Shown here in pieces: positions 22,931 to 30,419 of a stretch of DNA of 36,973 nt. This DNA comes from Tannerellaceae bacterium (GTDB lineage Bacteria > Bacteroidota > Bacteroidia > Bacteroidales > Tannerellaceae). The notes under the pieces are model-generated. The model saw only the letters and a program-made list of their open reading frames with translations. It was not told the DNA's origin and did no database searches. Position 1 is the stretch's first letter. Each line of letters starts with the position of its first letter. Position numbers and translations under genes: made by a program. The stretch spans positions 1 to 36,973 of the forward strand of contig JAISDJ010000177.1 of NCBI GenBank assembly GCA_031264865.1, read 5' to 3'.

Positions 22931-25039
22931 ATGAAACGTTTTGGATGTATTTTTTTATTCATTGTATTTACAGGATATGTATCAGCGCAAAACACGATCC
23001 GGGGGATTGTTGTAGACGAATCATCCCAGCCGTTACCTTATGCCAATGTATTTATAAGGGAGACATTAGAAGGTACGAGTAGCGATGAAAGCGGGAATTT
23101 TAGTTTTACTTCCTCTGCGTCTGGCGTCGTTACGCTTTCGGCCATGATGCTTGGTTATGAAACGTATAATCAAACCTTACAATTACCCCTCTCTTCTTCT
23201 CTTACGATAAGGATGTATCCGGTAAGTGTTTCGTTAGAAGGAATAGAAATAGTGGCAAGTAGTTACCAATTAGGTGGTAATAGCCAATGGAAAAAGATGA
23301 ATGCGGTTGATTTGGTAACCACCGGAGGTTCGGTAGGCGATTTATACAAATCCATCGCTACGTTACCAGGTTCGCAGGTAAATGCAGAAAGCGGCAAACT
23401 ATTTATTCGGGGAGGCGAGAGCCGTGAAGCGCAAACCTATATAGACGATATGCACGTATTGAACCCGTATACAACAACCAGTGAAAATGAACCGGTACGC
23501 GGGCGGTACTCTCCGTTTATGTTTGAAGGGATGACTTTTTCTTTAGGTGGTTACGACCCGGAATATTCACAAGGCTTATCCAGTGTACTTCCCCTAAGTA
23601 CAAAAGACGAAAGCCCGGTAAGCAAATATGGCGTTAATATATCGTCGGTAGGAGGAGGTGGGGGAGGAACAAAGGCTTTTACCACAGGCTCTGCTTCCAT
23701 CAACCTGGATTACCAGAATCTGGGGCCTTATTATAAAGTGTTTCCAAGCCGTTATGATTGGATAAATCCGTATCAACAACTCTCGGCGGGCACACAAGTA
23801 CGATTCGAACCCACCGATAAGAGCCTTATAAAATTCTATGCCGGATACGACCATACACAGTTTAAACAACGTATAGGCAACGATTATCCGTTTCGCTTAA
23901 ATGAAAATAATTATTACATAAATACTACCTGCCGGAATGAATCAGGCAATGGATATAACGTTTTCGGCGGAATGGCTTTTTCGTTCCGCAATCAACAAGT
24001 GAACGGAGCTATGCAAGCCGATGATATGTTTGGTTTAAAAGAGTGGGAAGTTCATTTGAAAACCAAATTAAGCAAACGCTTCTCCGGTCTTTTCAGATTA
24101 CAGGCAGGAGTAGAATCAATGATTCGTTTTTTCGATACGCGATATAAACAGTCTCTTTACGTTACGGAATCCGGTATGGCCGGTGATATAAACCATTCTG
24201 TTAATGCTTTATTTGCCACCGGAAGTTTTCGCTTCTCCGATAAATTAAACATGGCGCTTTCTTCCCGTGCCGAATATACAACCATTAATAAATCCTGGAA
24301 TTATACGCCTCGTGTTGCGTTCAATTACGGACTAAACGACTATTATCTTTCAGCAATAGCCGGACGTTATACTCAATTGACGGATAATGAGTATATGATT
24401 CGATCCGCCGGCTTACCATCCGAAAGTTGCTGGCATTATATTGCAGGAGGATATCATCAAAAGAACAACCGGGTATATCGCCTCGAAGCTTATTATAAAG
24501 TATACGATAAACTAACTTGTATAGAAAATGGCCTGTTAAATGCTTCGGGCAATGGATACAGTAAGGGGATCGACGCCTTTTTTAATGACGCTGAGTTAAT
24601 AGACAACGTAGAATACCGGCTTTCTTATTCATTAAATTATTCCGAACGTAAATACAGGGATTATCCGGTAAAGGATGTGCCGCAATTTGCCTCCCGTCAT
24701 AATATATCCTTATCTGTCAAGTACAATTTACCCTTACTTAAAAGCATTATCGGAATAACGAACCGTTATGCCAGCGGACGCCCTTGGCATAATCCCGAAA
24801 AAGAAGGATTTATGAATGCACGAACCCCTCATTACAATAGCCTTGATATTAGCTGGACATTTCTTGCCGATAAGAAACTGATTGTTTTCGCTTCGGCTTC
24901 GAATGTGTTGGGTAGAAAGAATATCTATAATTATACATTGTCGAGAACACCGATGACGAATGCTTCTCAAAACTTCTTCTTTATAGGTGTATTTATCACC
25001 TTGGGAGGAAACACCGCTTATGATGTGTCCAATTTTTAA
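22931..25039 (+). CDS. TonB-dependent receptor, small type without SusD partner
   Basis: 702 aa from the ATG at 22931 (a TTG four codons upstream is less likely). Signal peptide MKRFGCIFLFIVFTGYVSAQ. A carboxypeptidase-like domain at ~21-105 (NTIRGIVVDESSQPLPYANVFIRET) leads into a plug at ~120-225 (GGSVGDLYKSIATLPGSQVNAESGKLFIRGGESREAQTYIDDMHV). The barrel ends FFFIGVFITLGGN and then ~8 residues more. Receptors of this size import small ligands such as metal chelates, cofactors or peptides; no substrate can be told. The next gene, 12 nt downstream, encodes a TPR-like periplasmic protein. The pair faces the duplicated envelope operons on the other strand. Confidence 0.9.
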   Translation: MKRFGCIFLFIVFTGYVSAQNTIRGIVVDESSQPLPYANVFIRETLEGTSSDESGNFSFTSSASGVVTLSAMMLGYETYNQTLQLPLSSSLTIRMYPVSVSLEGIEIVASSYQLGGNSQWKKMNAVDLVTTGGSVGDLYKSIATLPGSQVNAESGKLFIRGGESREAQTYIDDMHVLNPYTTTSENEPVRGRYSPFMFEGMTFSLGGYDPEYSQGLSSVLPLSTKDESPVSKYGVNISSVGGGGGGTKAFTTGSASINLDYQNLGPYYKVFPSRYDWINPYQQLSAGTQVRFEPTDKSLIKFYAGYDHTQFKQRIGNDYPFRLNENNYYINTTCRNESGNGYNVFGGMAFSFRNQQVNGAMQADDMFGLKEWEVHLKTKLSKRFSGLFRLQAGVESMIRFFDTRYKQSLYVTESGMAGDINHSVNALFATGSFRFSDKLNMALSSRAEYTTINKSWNYTPRVAFNYGLNDYYLSAIAGRYTQLTDNEYMIRSAGLPSESCWHYIAGGYHQKNNRVYRLEAYYKVYDKLTCIENGLLNASGNGYSKGIDAFFNDAELIDNVEYRLSYSLNYSERKYRDYPVKDVPQFASRHNISLSVKYNLPLLKSIIGITNRYASGRPWHNPEKEGFMNARTPHYNSLDISWTFLADKKLIVFASASNVLGRKNIYNYTLSRTPMTNASQNFFFIGVFITLGGNTAYDVSNF

Positions 25040-25051
25040 AATAATAAGAGT

Positions 25052-25684
25052 ATGAAAAAGTTTGTATGTATTTATTTAAGTGTATTTATCAACGTAGTAG
25101 CAACAACCGTTTATGCGCAAGAAGATGCGCTAAGCCAACAATTAATGACAGCTGTTACACGCTTGGACAGCGCCCATTCCACAGAAGAATTACAAGAGGC
25201 GCGTAATCTTTTCCAACGCATCCATACGGTTTATCCGGACGACTGGGCTTCGTGTTATTACCAGGCGTATATCAATATAAACCTCTTTTTCAGGAATAAC
25301 GGCCCGGATGTAAAGCAAAAACTAATAGAAGAGGCCGGAGCAAACATCGATAAACTAAAACGAATGAAAAGCTTATCAAAAGAAGTACGCTCGGAAATCA
25401 GTACGCTGAACGGTTATTACTACTATGCCATCATGTCTGTAGACCCTCAGACAAACGGGCCCAAATATTCAAATAATGTCATTTCATCGTATGCCGAAGC
25501 CCTGAAATTAAACCCGCAAAACCCACGCGCCATCCTGCTGAATGCCTATTTCCAACGAAATCTGTCTTCTTTCATGGGTAGCACCTATGCGCCTTTTGAA
25601 AGTGACAAGACAAAAGCCAAGGAGCTCTATGAACAAGAAGATAAGACATCAATAATGCCTCATTGGTGGGTGGAGATTGAGTAG
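25052..25684 (+). CDS. TPR-like periplasmic protein co-transcribed with the TonB receptor
   Basis: 210 aa; signal peptide MKKFVCIYLSVFINVVATTVYAQ. The mature part is all-helical with TPR-like pairs: EELQEARNLFQRIHTVYPDDWASCYYQAYININL, GANIDKLKRMKSLSKEVRSEISTLNGYYYYAIM and SSYAEALKLNPQNPRAILLNAYFQRNLSSF. Such proteins regularly accompany small TonB-dependent receptors in Bacteroidales. It may assist assembly or ligand handling on the periplasmic side, but no direct evidence is visible. It is separated from the receptor by 12 nt, so they form an operon. It does not resemble a named family closely. Confidence 0.7.
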   Translation: MKKFVCIYLSVFINVVATTVYAQEDALSQQLMTAVTRLDSAHSTEELQEARNLFQRIHTVYPDDWASCYYQAYININLFFRNNGPDVKQKLIEEAGANIDKLKRMKSLSKEVRSEISTLNGYYYYAIMSVDPQTNGPKYSNNVISSYAEALKLNPQNPRAILLNAYFQRNLSSFMGSTYAPFESDKTKAKELYEQEDKTSIMPHWWVEIE

Positions 25685-25708
25685 AAAGCCCAATCAATAC
25701 CTGCATCC

Positions 25709-25807
25709 ATGTTTGTTAATGATACAGAATTAGGCTTTGCTTTAGAGAAAGGCTTATTCAGGATGGATAAACAAAACAAGCTTGGCAGATACGAAAAGTT
25801 AATATAG
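25709..25807 (+). other. Possible gene remnant (32 codons)
   Basis: An in-frame stretch MFVNDTELGFALEKGLFRMD, continuing to KLI and a TAG stop, has protein-like composition and lies 24 nt after the TPR gene. It may be the tail end of a lost gene or a tiny coding region. I do not recognise it. It ends 6 nt before the convergent MauE-like gene stop. Confidence 0.25.
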
Positions 25808-25813
25808 AATCAA

Positions 25814-26731
25814 CTAATGTATAGTTGACAATTGTTGTAATAACACATATCCACTTGGCAGCACACCGTGTATTTCTAATTGGACGGTATCATTTTTGAT
25901 ATAATACGAAGTAGGGAAGCGGGTTGTTAGTTGGAAGAGTTGTTGCGGAGGGTGTTTTTTGATCTGAAAATTCGGATTAAACAGACTGTCGAATCTTTCT
26001 CCAATAGTATCGTCTGTTATAAAGGACAAAGCAACAACCTTATCTACAACCCCTAACCGTTCATATTGTTTTAGATTTTCAATTGAATTGTAGCAATGTG
26101 GGCAAGAATACGAGAAAGCAAATATTAAATACGTAGAATCAATTGAAGTTTTCACAAACTCATCGAGCCTTGAGTATCTGATATTTTTGTTTACATATTT
26201 CCCGTTTGTGATATATAATGTAGCACCATTGGGTTCATTCCTATGTTCTACATAAGTATATCCTGTAACAAAAGATACAACACACAGAATGCATAACATA
26301 ATTACTGCTTCTTTTTTGTCAATTACTTTATGCGTATTGTTGCTGTGTAGAAAGACAAAAAATAATAAGCCCATCAAAATGAAATTACGTATAAACACAA
26401 GGATAGGTGGCATATCAAGCAAAGAGAAATAGCCAAAACAACCGCAATCTGTAATGTTTATAAAAAGATATCCATACAAATAAACTACCGATATGCCTGT
26501 AACAAAGCAAAGAGCTGCCAAACTTGTTTGTTTCAACTGGAAATAGAAAAACAGGAAAAGCCCCAATACCATTTCCAGCAAGATAACAAATGGCGCTAAA
26601 AAGCTAAACCAGGCAGATCCATACAACGCTATTTTTTCAGCAAACATATAGGTTTCTAATGATTTTCCTATTCCTGATATTAAAAATATTATCCCTGTTA
26701 TAAGGGATAATATTTGTACTATTTTATCCAT
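25814..26731 (-). CDS. MauE/DoxX-like membrane redox protein fused to a thioredoxin-like domain
   Basis: 305 aa from the ATG at 26731 (MDKIVQILSLITGIIFLISGIGK); the longer frame overlaps the preceding small gene. Residues 1-135 hold four transmembrane helices of the MauE/DoxX type (SFLAPFVILLEMVLGLFLFFYF, LAALCFVTGISVVYLYGYLF) with a Cys pair in NITDCGCFGYFS. A fifth helix lies at ~150-170. Residues ~180-305 are a periplasmic thioredoxin-like domain with the active site FSYSCPHCYNS (Cys210, Cys213) and a cis-Pro-type RFPTSYYI. Electrons or disulfides could pass between CGC in the membrane and CPHC outside. It starts 10 nt after an 84-aa Cys-rich lipoprotein gene, which is the obvious substrate candidate. 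A truncated paralogue lies at 28674-28772. Confidence 0.75.
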   Translation of the reverse strand: MDKIVQILSLITGIIFLISGIGKSLETYMFAEKIALYGSAWFSFLAPFVILLEMVLGLFLFFYFQLKQTSLAALCFVTGISVVYLYGYLFINITDCGCFGYFSLLDMPPILVFIRNFILMGLLFFVFLHSNNTHKVIDKKEAVIMLCILCVVSFVTGYTYVEHRNEPNGATLYITNGKYVNKNIRYSRLDEFVKTSIDSTYLIFAFSYSCPHCYNSIENLKQYERLGVVDKVVALSFITDDTIGERFDSLFNPNFQIKKHPPQQLFQLTTRFPTSYYIKNDTVQLEIHGVLPSGYVLLQQLSTIH

Positions 26732-26741
26732 TTTCTTGCAT

Positions 26742-26996
26742 TTATAAGCTAACGCAGGAAACAGATGTTCCTCCCTCTTCCCTAAGCCACCGAGATAGTT
26801 CACCACATGAAGAAATACCTTCTTCTCTCATTTCCGATGAGCTTACGGTTTCAGTATATTTCTCCCCGCCGTAATAATACGTACATGTGCATCCTGAAGA
26901 AGCTGAAGAAGAATCGCCATCACCATCACAAGAAACACAGAAAATGCCTACTGTCATAAGACCTAAGCAGCCGATTAATAAAATTGCTTTTTTCAT
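26742..26996 (-). CDS. Small Cys-rich secreted/lipoprotein peptide
   Basis: 84 aa: signal MKKAILLIGCLGLMTVGIFC then VSCDGDGDSSSASSG. The acidic run after the Cys resembles the lipoprotein export signal of surface-exposed Bacteroidetes lipoproteins. The mature part has four further Cys (GCTCTYYYGGEKYTE..., SSCGELSRW..., SVSC near the end), enough for two disulfides. Translation is probably influenced by a hairpin 18 nt before the start codon. The next gene encodes a membrane thioredoxin-like redox protein, suggesting that oxidation or reduction of these Cys is important. It does not match a family I recognise; a toxin-like, signalling or metal-binding peptide are all possible. Signal peptide and Cys content are clear; function is open. 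Confidence 0.7.
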   Translation of the reverse strand: MKKAILLIGCLGLMTVGIFCVSCDGDGDSSSASSGCTCTYYYGGEKYTETVSSSEMREEGISSCGELSRWLREEGGTSVSCVSL

Positions 26997-27013
26997 TATC
27001 TTTTTTGTTTTAC

Positions 27014-27031
27014 GTCCGATCCTTATCAGAC
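27014..27031 (-). promoter_or_regulatory. Leader hairpin copy A, upstream of the Cys-rich peptide gene
   Basis: On the minus strand GTCTGAT-AAGG-ATCGGAC folds into a 7-bp stem with a 4-nt purine loop. It is followed by TAAAACAAAAAA and the start codon at 26996. The same hairpin precedes the start codons at 27953 and 31424. It is probably an RNA element affecting translation. Confidence 0.55.
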
Positions 27032-27046
27032 ATTAATAAAATGTAT

Positions 27047-27229
27047 TTAGAAATTAATTCCCAACGTTATTGATGGAGTAGAAGAAAATTTCAAATCCTT
27101 TCCGAGTTCATTAAAATCAGTCCCATAACTTGCCGACAAGTATAAGCGATTAAAATTCACCCCTAAACCAATTTGCAATCCAAATATATTTCCTCTTGCA
27201 TTTATGCCGACATAAGGAAATATCGAATA
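27047..27229 (-). pseudogene. C-terminal fragment of an outer-membrane beta-barrel gene
   Basis: The frame reads YSIFPYVGINARGNIFGLQI, then GLGVNFNRLYLSASYGTDFN and a terminal TPSITLGINF before the stop. This is the C-terminal end of the same protein family as the two intact barrels at 28830-30195 (whose ends read SASYGGDFNKIAKD...APSITLGVNF). Everything N-terminal to YSIFPY is missing, as is the loop between RGNI and LQIG. An in-frame TAG lies directly upstream. It sits between the 237-aa lipoprotein gene and the Cys-rich peptide gene, at the position the barrel genes hold in the sister operon. Confidence 0.8.
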
Positions 27230-27239
27230 CTATATTTAT

Positions 27240-27953
27240 TTAATGTTGTAAGAAATGTTTTTGCTTTATTATAGATTTTGTTTTTGTTGATCTATAGTCA
27301 TAATCATAAGAATCAAAATACCATTGATAATTTGCCCCGGAAGGTTTTTTACTTGTATACGTGCCTGCTTCCCCATTTCCGTTAAAAATTCCGGTATATT
27401 TCCAATATGCTAAATTCCACCCTTTTTTAAACTCCAAATCATATTTTATGTAATCATATTCATTTTCAAGTACTCCTTTAAGAGTAACATTCCTATCAAC
27501 ATAAACCCATTCGACTATGTCATATTCTTCATCACCCAAATATAGATGACCAATATAATTTTCGTCTTCATCGAGGGCCACAAACTCTTCAAGGTACCAT
27601 ATTTTAGCATTTTCATCACTTATTGTAATATCACCATCCCAATGATCTCTTTCAATTGGATACAAGTATTTAGAAGATAAAGTAGTCGGGAGTTTCAATT
27701 CAAAACCTTTATTCTTGTATGGTGCCTGAGCAATTACATCATAATAAGAATAATCCGAATAATACGGTATTGGTACTATTACTGTCGTTATGCGATTAGA
27801 ACTATTAATTACATTGGTAGCCTTAATTGTTGAGACATTGTCGTCATTCTCGTTTTTTGGGCTACTATCGTCATTCTCGCAAGAATAAAACACTGTGATT
27901 GTTAGTCCTAAGGTTAAAATAGCCCAGGTTTTTAAAAATATATTTTTTATCAT
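27240..27953 (-). CDS. Acidic surface lipoprotein of unknown function
   Basis: 237 aa; lipoprotein signal MIKNIFLKTWAILTLGLTIT ending in VFYSC, followed by ENDDSSPKNENDD, a run of acidic residues typical of surface-exported Bacteroidetes lipoproteins. The mature protein is beta-rich with many Tyr/Asp/Trp (YYSDYSYYDVIAQ, HLYLGDEEYDIVEWVYVD, GWNLAYWKYTGIFNGNGEAG) and ends KSIIKQKHFLQH. I recognise no named domain. First gene of operon 1, read from the promoter at 28290-28319 with a long leader and a hairpin before its start. A shortened, frameshifted copy of this gene remains at 30233-30372. Confidence 0.65.
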   Translation of the reverse strand: MIKNIFLKTWAILTLGLTITVFYSCENDDSSPKNENDDNVSTIKATNVINSSNRITTVIVPIPYYSDYSYYDVIAQAPYKNKGFELKLPTTLSSKYLYPIERDHWDGDITISDENAKIWYLEEFVALDEDENYIGHLYLGDEEYDIVEWVYVDRNVTLKGVLENEYDYIKYDLEFKKGWNLAYWKYTGIFNGNGEAGTYTSKKPSGANYQWYFDSYDYDYRSTKTKSIIKQKHFLQH

Positions 27954-27969
27954 TGCTTTTTTGTTTTAT

Positions 27970-27987
27970 GTCCGATTCTCATCAGAC
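27970..27987 (-). promoter_or_regulatory. Leader hairpin copy B, upstream of the 237-aa lipoprotein gene
   Basis: GTCTGAT-GAGA-ATCGGAC on the minus strand, 17 nt before the start codon at 27953. It has the same stem as copies A and C. Upstream, 27988-28070 and 28197-28330 match the leader of operon 2 (31459-31674) closely. Confidence 0.55.
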
Positions 27988-28070
27988 ATGGGTTATAACT
28001 TTGGAATTTCATTTGTCCTTTACAGTTTTGATGTACGCACATAAAAAAGCGCGGACAAAACTCCAAATAT

Positions 28071-28196
28071 TTGTTATACGAGGTTCTAGACTACCTTTGC
28101 AACCAAATAAACGAGTAAAGCCCACGCCGATTGACGTGAGCATCAACTGCTTTATTCTTGGTTGCTTTCTGAAATTGTCTAGATTTCGTATAGCAA
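28071..28196. mobile_element. 126-bp MITE-like insertion in the leader of operon 1
   Basis: Ends are imperfect inverted repeats of about 20 nt (left TTGTTATACGA then TCTAGAC; right GTCTAGA then TCGTATAGCAA). A second internal pair is GCAACCAA...TAAA / TTTATTCTTGGTTGC. The element interrupts a sequence that is continuous in the sister leader near 31535-31545, so its boundaries come from direct comparison. It encodes nothing. A 70-codon minus-strand frame spans it by chance. Confidence 0.65.
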
Positions 28197-28289
28197 GAAT
28201 AGAAGTTAACGCTTTTTCCAATATTTTAAAATGCGCGTATTCTTACGCTTTTTATTCCATAGGCAAATGATATAGAATTAGTTTATGCA

Positions 28290-28319
28290 CAAAAGTATAA
28301 AATTCTCTGATATAACAAA
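28290..28319 (-). promoter_or_regulatory. Promoter of operon 1 (lipoprotein gene)
   Basis: On the minus strand TTTG (28316-28319) and TACTTTTG (28290-28297) are exact -33 and -7 elements, 18 nt apart. The same promoter occurs in operon 2. The predicted leader of about 330 nt includes the MITE. Confidence 0.75.
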
Positions 28320-28474
28320 ATATTTATAACCTCTAACTTGCTACAACTGAATAGTCCCTGTTTTTTCGAAAGCCATTTCTAGAAAAGACTATAGGAAACC
28401 AGTACGCTATACGATTATTTTTCAGTTTTTAGCGTCCTTTCAATCAAAAAATACAGATTGACAAAAGTAAAAAA

Positions 28475-28584
28475 ATCATTACGATGTCTCTACAAAACCA
28501 TTACGAAGACTTTACAAAAGCATTGTGATGATTTTAGTAAACCATTGAGAAGACTTTAAGGAACCATCATAATGATTTGGTAAA
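28475..28584. repeat. Five tandem 22-nt degenerate repeats
   Basis: Five units of exactly 22 nt start at 28475, 28497, 28519, 28541 and 28563. The consensus begins ACCATTACGAAGACTTTA and ends in AAA; units 2 and 4 are closest to it. The array lies after the end of operon 2. The flanking stretches 28334-28474 and 28585-28670 contain no gene. The repeat sequence is unrelated to the 22-nt array at 6757-6844 but has the same period. Confidence 0.7.
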
Positions 28585-28673
28585 CACCTATTTTGATGTT
28601 TGCCCTGTAACGGAAAGGTAAGGGTTACTAACGGATATTTTTTGTTTATATTTATAGGTAAGGAAGTGGAGGA

Positions 28674-28772
28674 TTTTTCAGCAAGCATATGAGTTTTTAG
28701 TGGTTTTCCGATCCCTGATAGTATAAATATTATCCCTACAATGAGGGATAATATTTGGACTATTTTATTCAT
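28674..28772 (-). pseudogene. N-terminal fragment of a second MauE/DoxX-like gene
   Basis: Residues MNKIVQILSLIVGIIFILSG, then IGKPLKTHMLAEK, match the first 33 residues of the intact MauE/thioredoxin-like protein at 25814-26731 almost exactly. After AEK the frame continues with unrelated sequence and runs into the 22-nt repeat array. The rest of the protein, including the thioredoxin domain, is lost. It holds the same place after the barrel genes that the intact copy holds in operon 1, though the Cys-rich peptide gene is missing here. Confidence 0.8.
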
Positions 28773-28829
28773 TTTTCATCTCTGACTGAGTTTTTGGTTT
28801 CTCAGACATTAATAATGAATTTACTGTAT

Positions 28830-29483
28830 TTAGAAATTAACTCCCAGCGTTATTGATGGAGCAGAAGCCAATTCTACATCTTTTGCGATTTTATTGAAAT
28901 CGCCTCCATAACTTGCCGACAGATATAAGAAATTAAAGTTCACCCCGCAGCCAATTTGCCATCCAATTTGCAATCGTTTGAATGCCTCATCGTCCATATC
29001 ATCTTTATCAAAGACGTTGATGGATTCCTTTTCACCGCCATATGATCCGGTAATTTTCCCGGATATATTTCCCCTTGCATTTATGCCGGCATAAGGAAAT
29101 ATCGAAAAGGTTTCATTAATTGCATATTTATATCCAATATTTATTGGAACATGAATGGAGTACATATTGAAATCTATTTTTACGCCATCCTCGTCGAGAA
29201 TATTTGAGTTGAAATATTGGAAATCTGCTCCGGTTTCCGCAAAAATAGGTGATTGTGAAGAGATCGGAAAAGCTTTCACGAATCCTAGGGAAAGGCCTGT
29301 CATATCTTTCTCAAGATTATTAATGTCAATTGTCATAGGACTGTATGAAACACGAATACCGAACCATCCATCGACATCAGAACTTTGAGACATGTTAGAA
29401 CTGCTTGAATTAGTGAATTGTGCAGATACTGTTGCCGTTATACACAACAGACAAACGATTAAAATACTTGTAATCTTTCTCAT
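28830..29483 (-). CDS. Outer-membrane beta-barrel protein, paralogue 2
   Basis: 217 aa; signal peptide MRKITSILIVCLLCITATVSAQ. The mature protein is a small 8-10 stranded barrel of the OMP_b-brl/PorT type: WFGIRVSYSPMTIDI, LSLGFVKAFPISSQSPIFAETGADFQYF, MYSIHVPINIGYKYAINETFSIFPYAGINARGN and GWQIGCGVNFNFLYLSASYGGDFNKI. It ends in SITLGVNF with the C-terminal Phe used for barrel assembly. It is a close tandem copy of the gene at 29512 (28 nt upstream) with a shorter acidic loop. Function unknown; the repeated copies and the fragment at 27047 show this is the most duplicated part of the cassette. Confidence 0.8.
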   Translation of the reverse strand: MRKITSILIVCLLCITATVSAQFTNSSSSNMSQSSDVDGWFGIRVSYSPMTIDINNLEKDMTGLSLGFVKAFPISSQSPIFAETGADFQYFNSNILDEDGVKIDFNMYSIHVPINIGYKYAINETFSIFPYAGINARGNISGKITGSYGGEKESINVFDKDDMDDEAFKRLQIGWQIGCGVNFNFLYLSASYGGDFNKIAKDVELASAPSITLGVNF

Positions 29484-29511
29484 AACTGTAATAATAATGA
29501 ATTTATTGTAT

Positions 29512-30195
29512 TTAGAAATTAACTCCTAATGTTATTGATGGAGCAGAAGCCAATTCTACATTTTTTGCGATTTTATTGAAATCGCCTCCATAACTTGCCG
29601 ACAGATATAAGAAATTAAAGTTCACCCCGCAGCCAATTTGCCATCCAATTTGCAATCGTTTGAATACCTCATCGTCCATATCATCTTTATCAAAGACGTT
29701 AATGTCATAGGATTCCTCTTCATCGTCATACGCATACGATCCGGTAACTTTCCCGGATATATTTCCTCTTGCACTTATGCCGACATAAGGGAATATAGAA
29801 AAGGTTTCGTTAATTGCATATTTATATCCAATATTTATTGGGACATTAATGGAGTACATCTTGAAATCCATTTTTAATGCCTCCCCATAATCTTCATCCT
29901 TCTCGTCGAGAATAGTTGAGTTGAAATATTGAAAATTTGCTCCGATTTCCGCAAAAATAGGTGTTTGTGAAGAGATCGGAAAAGCTTTCACGAATCCGAA
30001 GGAAAGGCCTGTCATGTCTTTGTCTTCATCATCAAAGTCAATTGTCATAGGACTGTATGAAACACGAATACCGAACCATCCATTGACATCAGAACTTTGA
30101 GACACGTTAGAACTGCTTGAATTAGTGAATTGTGCAGACACTGTTGCCGTAATACACAACAGACAAACGATTAAGATACTTGTAATCTTTTCCAT
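29512..30195 (-). CDS. Outer-membrane beta-barrel protein, paralogue 1
   Basis: 227 aa; signal peptide MEKITSILIVCLLCITATVSAQ. Nearly identical to the downstream paralogue except for longer, more acidic loops (DEKDEDYGEALKMDF and YAYDDEEESYDINVF). Loops of this kind face outward and usually vary under selection. The barrel strands and C-terminal Phe are conserved. It is preceded by a remnant of the lipoprotein gene (30233-30372) and followed within 28 nt by paralogue 2, so the two are co-transcribed from the operon 2 promoter. No ligand can be inferred. Confidence 0.8.
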   Translation of the reverse strand: MEKITSILIVCLLCITATVSAQFTNSSSSNVSQSSDVNGWFGIRVSYSPMTIDFDDEDKDMTGLSFGFVKAFPISSQTPIFAEIGANFQYFNSTILDEKDEDYGEALKMDFKMYSINVPINIGYKYAINETFSIFPYVGISARGNISGKVTGSYAYDDEEESYDINVFDKDDMDDEVFKRLQIGWQIGCGVNFNFLYLSASYGGDFNKIAKNVELASAPSITLGVNF

Positions 30196-30232
30196 AACTG
30201 TAATCTTTTTTAATAATTAATACTGTTTTTAT

Positions 30233-30372
30233 TTAATGTTGTAAGAAATGTTTTTGCTTTATTGTAGATGTCTCATTTTCTGAGCCGTTGTCGTCTTTAT
30301 CACAAGAATAAAACACTGTGATTGTTAGTCCCAAGGCTAAAATAGTACAGGTTTTAAAAATATGTTTTTCAT
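30233..30372 (-). pseudogene. Shortened, frameshifted copy of the 237-aa lipoprotein gene
   Basis: The ATG at 30372 reads MKNIFLKPVLF-stop. Shifting frame by one base gives TILALGLTITVFYSCDKDDN, then KQKHFLQH and a stop. These are the two ends of the lipoprotein encoded at 27240-27953, with a single-base deletion in the signal sequence and about 190 internal codons missing. The 3' flank (TTAATGTTGTAAGAAATG) is also shared. It lies directly upstream of barrel paralogue 1. Confidence 0.8.
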
Positions 30373-30419
30373 TTTTTACCCTTGATTCGTGTCGGGCACA
30401 ACTTTTGGTTTAAACTCAT

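Noticed and set aside
28009-28221. 70-codon minus-strand frame in the operon 1 leader
   Set aside because: It spans the MITE-like element and duplicated leader DNA; the sister leader has no matching frame.
28512-28772. Complete 86-aa gene
   Set aside because: Only the first 33 codons match the MauE-like paralogue; the rest runs through unrelated sequence and the 22-nt repeats.
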